Below are positions 62,100 to 64,000 of a stretch of 64,000 nucleotides of DNA, piece after piece. A program made the translations under genes and the position numbers. The number at the start of each line of letters is the position of its first letter. Within the stretch, counting starts at the first letter, position 1. The stretch is from Paludibacteraceae bacterium. GTDB taxonomy: Bacteria; Bacteroidota; Bacteroidia; Bacteroidales; Paludibacteraceae. The DNA lies in NCBI GenBank assembly GCA_017448345.1, contig JAFSLP010000071.1, positions 1-64,000 of the forward strand, given 5' to 3'. The notes below the pieces were generated by a model. It did not search any database and was not told where the DNA came from. It saw nothing but the letters and a program-made list of their open reading frames with translations.

Positions 62100-62511
62100 A
62101 GCAGAACGCTACCACATAGCCGGAAAAGAAATGCTTACCGGTAATTGTAAGTACTATAGCAACGACCTTGCTTATTATAACTATTTATATCGCGGTTTTG
62201 CATATGGCAGAGGTAGCCTGTTGGAGAATGCCGTTTATCTGGATATGCGCAGGAAAGGATGGCTGACTTATGTCGGGGTGCAAGGACAATCGGAAGTGGA
62301 CTTTGTAGGCATAAAAGGCGAGCAGAAAATATATGTGCAAGTCTGTTGGGAAATGGCGGGTGATGAGGAGACAGCCAAGCGTGAGTACGCGCCATTATTA
62401 AAAATAGCAGACCAATATCGCAAGGTGGTAGTTACATTGGATGAAATTCGTTTCCCCAATAATAACGGCGTAGAGCACCTCTTCCCATGGGAGTTCTCTG
62501 CTATTCTATAA
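62092..62511 (+). CDS. DUF4143 C-terminal part of the frameshifted ATPase
   Basis: Continuation in the next frame: MHKAERYHIAGKEMLTGNCK, NDLAYYNYLYRGFAYGRGSL, the DUF4143-type ENAVYLDMRRKGWLTYVGVQ, and a nuclease-like SEVDFVGIKGEQKIYVQVCW stretch. It has no promoter or leader of its own, so it is best read as the second half of the gene at 61251. Confidence 0.75.
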   Translation: MHKAERYHIAGKEMLTGNCKYYSNDLAYYNYLYRGFAYGRGSLLENAVYLDMRRKGWLTYVGVQGQSEVDFVGIKGEQKIYVQVCWEMAGDEETAKREYAPLLKIADQYRKVVVTLDEIRFPNNNGVEHLFPWEFSAIL

Positions 62512-62547
62512 TGTATGCCGAATAGCAGACAAAATAAAGTGGCAAAC

Positions 62548-62603
62548 GGACTAAGTACCAAGTAAGCATACTTGCGGCTCAATGAGTTGCCCGTGTGTTT
62601 TGT
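62548..62603 (+). repeat. 56-bp direct repeat, right copy
   Basis: 84% identical to 61000-61055. Its hairpin is weaker than in the left copy. Confidence 0.7.
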
Positions 62604-62658
62604 TTAGAAGCATTCGTTTTTTTTGACAATTTCAGACAATCTTAAAATAGTACAGCGA

Positions 62659-62730
62659 GGGTACGGTGACGTACGTAATGCGGACGAGATGTGTTCCCGA
62701 CGGGATGGAAGGGGAATGGAAAGGGAAAGG
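62659..62730 (+). repeat. dispersed repeat shared with 34658-34751
   Basis: GGTACGGTGACGTACG, a short variable part, then ACGAGATGTGTTCCCG and CGGGATGGAAGGGGAATGG. It matches the - strand at 34658-34751. Confidence 0.65.
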
Positions 62731-62809
62731 AACAGGATACCATGCCGATACCATTCAGTTACCACTACGCAGGGTGCTTGGCGAATTAGTCAAGAAAATA
62801 CTGCATATT

Positions 62810-62841
62810 CTTGCGTATGTGGGATTTTTTTTGTAATTTTG
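62810..62841 (+). promoter_or_regulatory. promoter of the DUF2130 gene
   Basis: -33 CTTG (62810-62813), 20 nt, -7 TAATTTTG (62834-62841), 29 nt before the ATG. CTTGCGTATGT is the same extended -33 sequence as at 54926 and 56352. Confidence 0.8.
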
Positions 62842-62870
62842 CAGGCAAATTCAAAACAAGTCTCAGAACT

Positions 62871-64000
62871 ATGAAAGAACTGCGCTGCCCGAACTGCGGG
62901 AATGTGTTTACCGTGGATGAGAACGACTATGCGGCATTGCTTAGTCAGGTGAAAAACAAAGAGTTTGAGGACGAGTTGTCGCGCCGGATTCATGAGCTGG
63001 AGCAGAACCGCAAGGCACAAGAGGCGGCGGAACAAGCCCGTATGGCGGCAGAGAAAGCGGCTGCTGATTCGCGTATGCAGGCGGAGCAGTTGCGCCGTGA
63101 CCAAGCGGCACGCAACGCTATCCAGCAGAAAGAACTGATGCTGCAACAGAAGGAGACGGAGATAAACACGCTCAAGACGCAACTGAACTCCATCGTGTCC
63201 GTCAAGAACGCCGAAATGACCGCCGCACTGACCAAACGCGAGATGGAGTATCAGCAGAAACAGTCCGAGCAGAAAGCCGTGATAGAACGGCTCATGGGCG
63301 CCGAGCAACAGGCAAGAACAGAGGCGCAGATAAAAGAGAACCAGCTCAAAGAACAATACGAAGAGAAACTGCGGGCAGCCAAGGAGCAGGTGGAATATTA
63401 CAAGGACCTGAAGACCCGCATGTCCACGAAGATGGTCGGAGAGACTCTTGAACAACACTGCTCCACGCTCTTCAACCAGATGCTGCGTCCCATCATGCCC
63501 AACGCGTATTTCGAGAAAGACAACGAGGTGGTGGAGGGTACGAAAGGCGATTTCGTCTTCCGCGACAGTTACGAGGGGCAGGAGTATGTGTCCATCATGT
63601 TCGAGATGAAAAACGAGAACGACGAGACCTCCTCGAAACACAAGAACGAGGATTTCCTGAAGAAACTGGATGAGGACCGCCGCAAGAAAGGCTGTGAGTA
63701 CGCAGTGTTAGTGTCACTGTTAGAGGCGGACAGCGAACTCTATAACAGCGGCATCGTGGATATGAGCCACCGCTACGAGAAGATGTATGTCATCCGTCCG
63801 CAGTTCTTCATCCCTATCATCACGCTGTTAGTGCAGACAAGCCGCAAGACCATCGCCTACCAGCGGCAACTGGCTATCGCTCAGGCACAGTCCGTTGACG
63901 TGACGAATTTCGAGGAACAACTGGCGGATTTCAAGGACAAGTTCGGGCGTAACTACCGTCTGGCGGCGGAGAAGTTCCAGTCTGCGATAGCCGAGATAGA
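62871..64000 (+). CDS. DUF2130 domain protein, truncated by the window edge
   Basis: Open from ATG 62871 to the end of the window (at least 376 residues). Starts MKELRCPNCGNVFTVDENDY, with a CPNC zinc-ribbon half-site, then a long coiled coil (about 25-185). The DUF2130 domain follows: LEQHCSTLFNQMLRPIMP, KGDFVFRDSYEGQEYVSIMF and EDFLKKLDEDRRKKGCEYAV. The function of the family is unknown; the domain resembles RmuC-like or restriction-endonuclease-like folds, which suggests DNA interaction. Confidence 0.88.
   Translation, partial: MKELRCPNCGNVFTVDENDYAALLSQVKNKEFEDELSRRIHELEQNRKAQEAAEQARMAAEKAAADSRMQAEQLRRDQAARNAIQQKELMLQQKETEINTLKTQLNSIVSVKNAEMTAALTKREMEYQQKQSEQKAVIERLMGAEQQARTEAQIKENQLKEQYEEKLRAAKEQVEYYKDLKTRMSTKMVGETLEQHCSTLFNQMLRPIMPNAYFEKDNEVVEGTKGDFVFRDSYEGQEYVSIMFEMKNENDETSSKHKNEDFLKKLDEDRRKKGCEYAVLVSLLEADSELYNSGIVDMSHRYEKMYVIRPQFFIPIITLLVQTSRKTIAYQRQLAIAQAQSVDVTNFEEQLADFKDKFGRNYRLAAEKFQSAIAEI

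Overview
The window looks like chromosomal DNA of an uncultured gut- or rumen-type member of the Bacteroidales. Support comes from a SusC/SusD pair, the type IX secretion genes porP-gldK-gldL-gldM-gldN, a Bacteroides-type three-subunit fumarate reductase, promoters of the Bacteroidota form (TTTG, about 20 nt, TAnnTTTG), A-rich leaders without Shine-Dalgarno sequences, and many SPII lipoprotein signals. No rRNA, CRISPR array or recognisable transposase was seen. There is one tRNA (Arg, anticodon ACG).

Layout. 1-0.8 kb: non-coding, with structured repeats and a promoter. 0.8-27.6 kb: a carbohydrate-utilisation region on the + strand. It holds an AgaS-type sugar isomerase/deaminase, a tagatose-bisphosphate aldolase subunit, a CE7-like esterase, a PfkB sugar kinase, three tandem secreted metallophosphatases, a DeoR regulator, an amidohydrolase, a GH36-like enzyme, SusC/SusD, a SusE-position lipoprotein, a DUF4874/DUF4832 protein, a GH31 enzyme and an EamA transporter. 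Two almost identical promoter regions (264-323 and 14276-14333) suggest the two halves are co-regulated, perhaps by the DeoR protein. 27.7-38.1 kb: mostly - strand housekeeping genes (DUF456, HAD phosphatase, frdB, a four-helix-bundle gene, frdA, frdC, nrnA, ybeY, an SpmA/SpmB-like protein). 38.2-54.5 kb: + strand methyltransferase, cobalamin adenosyltransferase, DUF2795, type IX secretion, ftsX, DUF3098, uppP, truB, queA, ung, polA, a DUF4886 protein and a voltage-gated cation channel. 54.5-62.6 kb: AT-richer accessory DNA with a tRNA, two DUF4143-type ATPases (one frameshifted), a possible structured RNA, a frameshifted BspA-type leucine-rich-repeat surface protein and a tiny peptide gene. 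62.9 kb-end: a DUF2130 protein cut by the window edge.

The most unusual property is a set of many unrelated short-period repeat arrays (7, 8, 10, 11 or 15 bp). They sit directly upstream of start codons in at least 15 places. They also lie in frame inside conserved proteins: NrnA, PolA, AgaS, a DUF4886 protein and three signal peptides. PolA carries an array exactly where its 3'-5' exonuclease domain should be. A four-helix-bundle gene inside the fumarate reductase operon is bracketed by such arrays. Other items to follow up are a roughly 310-nt structured RNA candidate at 56388-56697, a dispersed element with a covarying long-range stem (416-538 and 34442-34562), and a 100-residue Ala/Lys/Glu-rich extension on FrdA.
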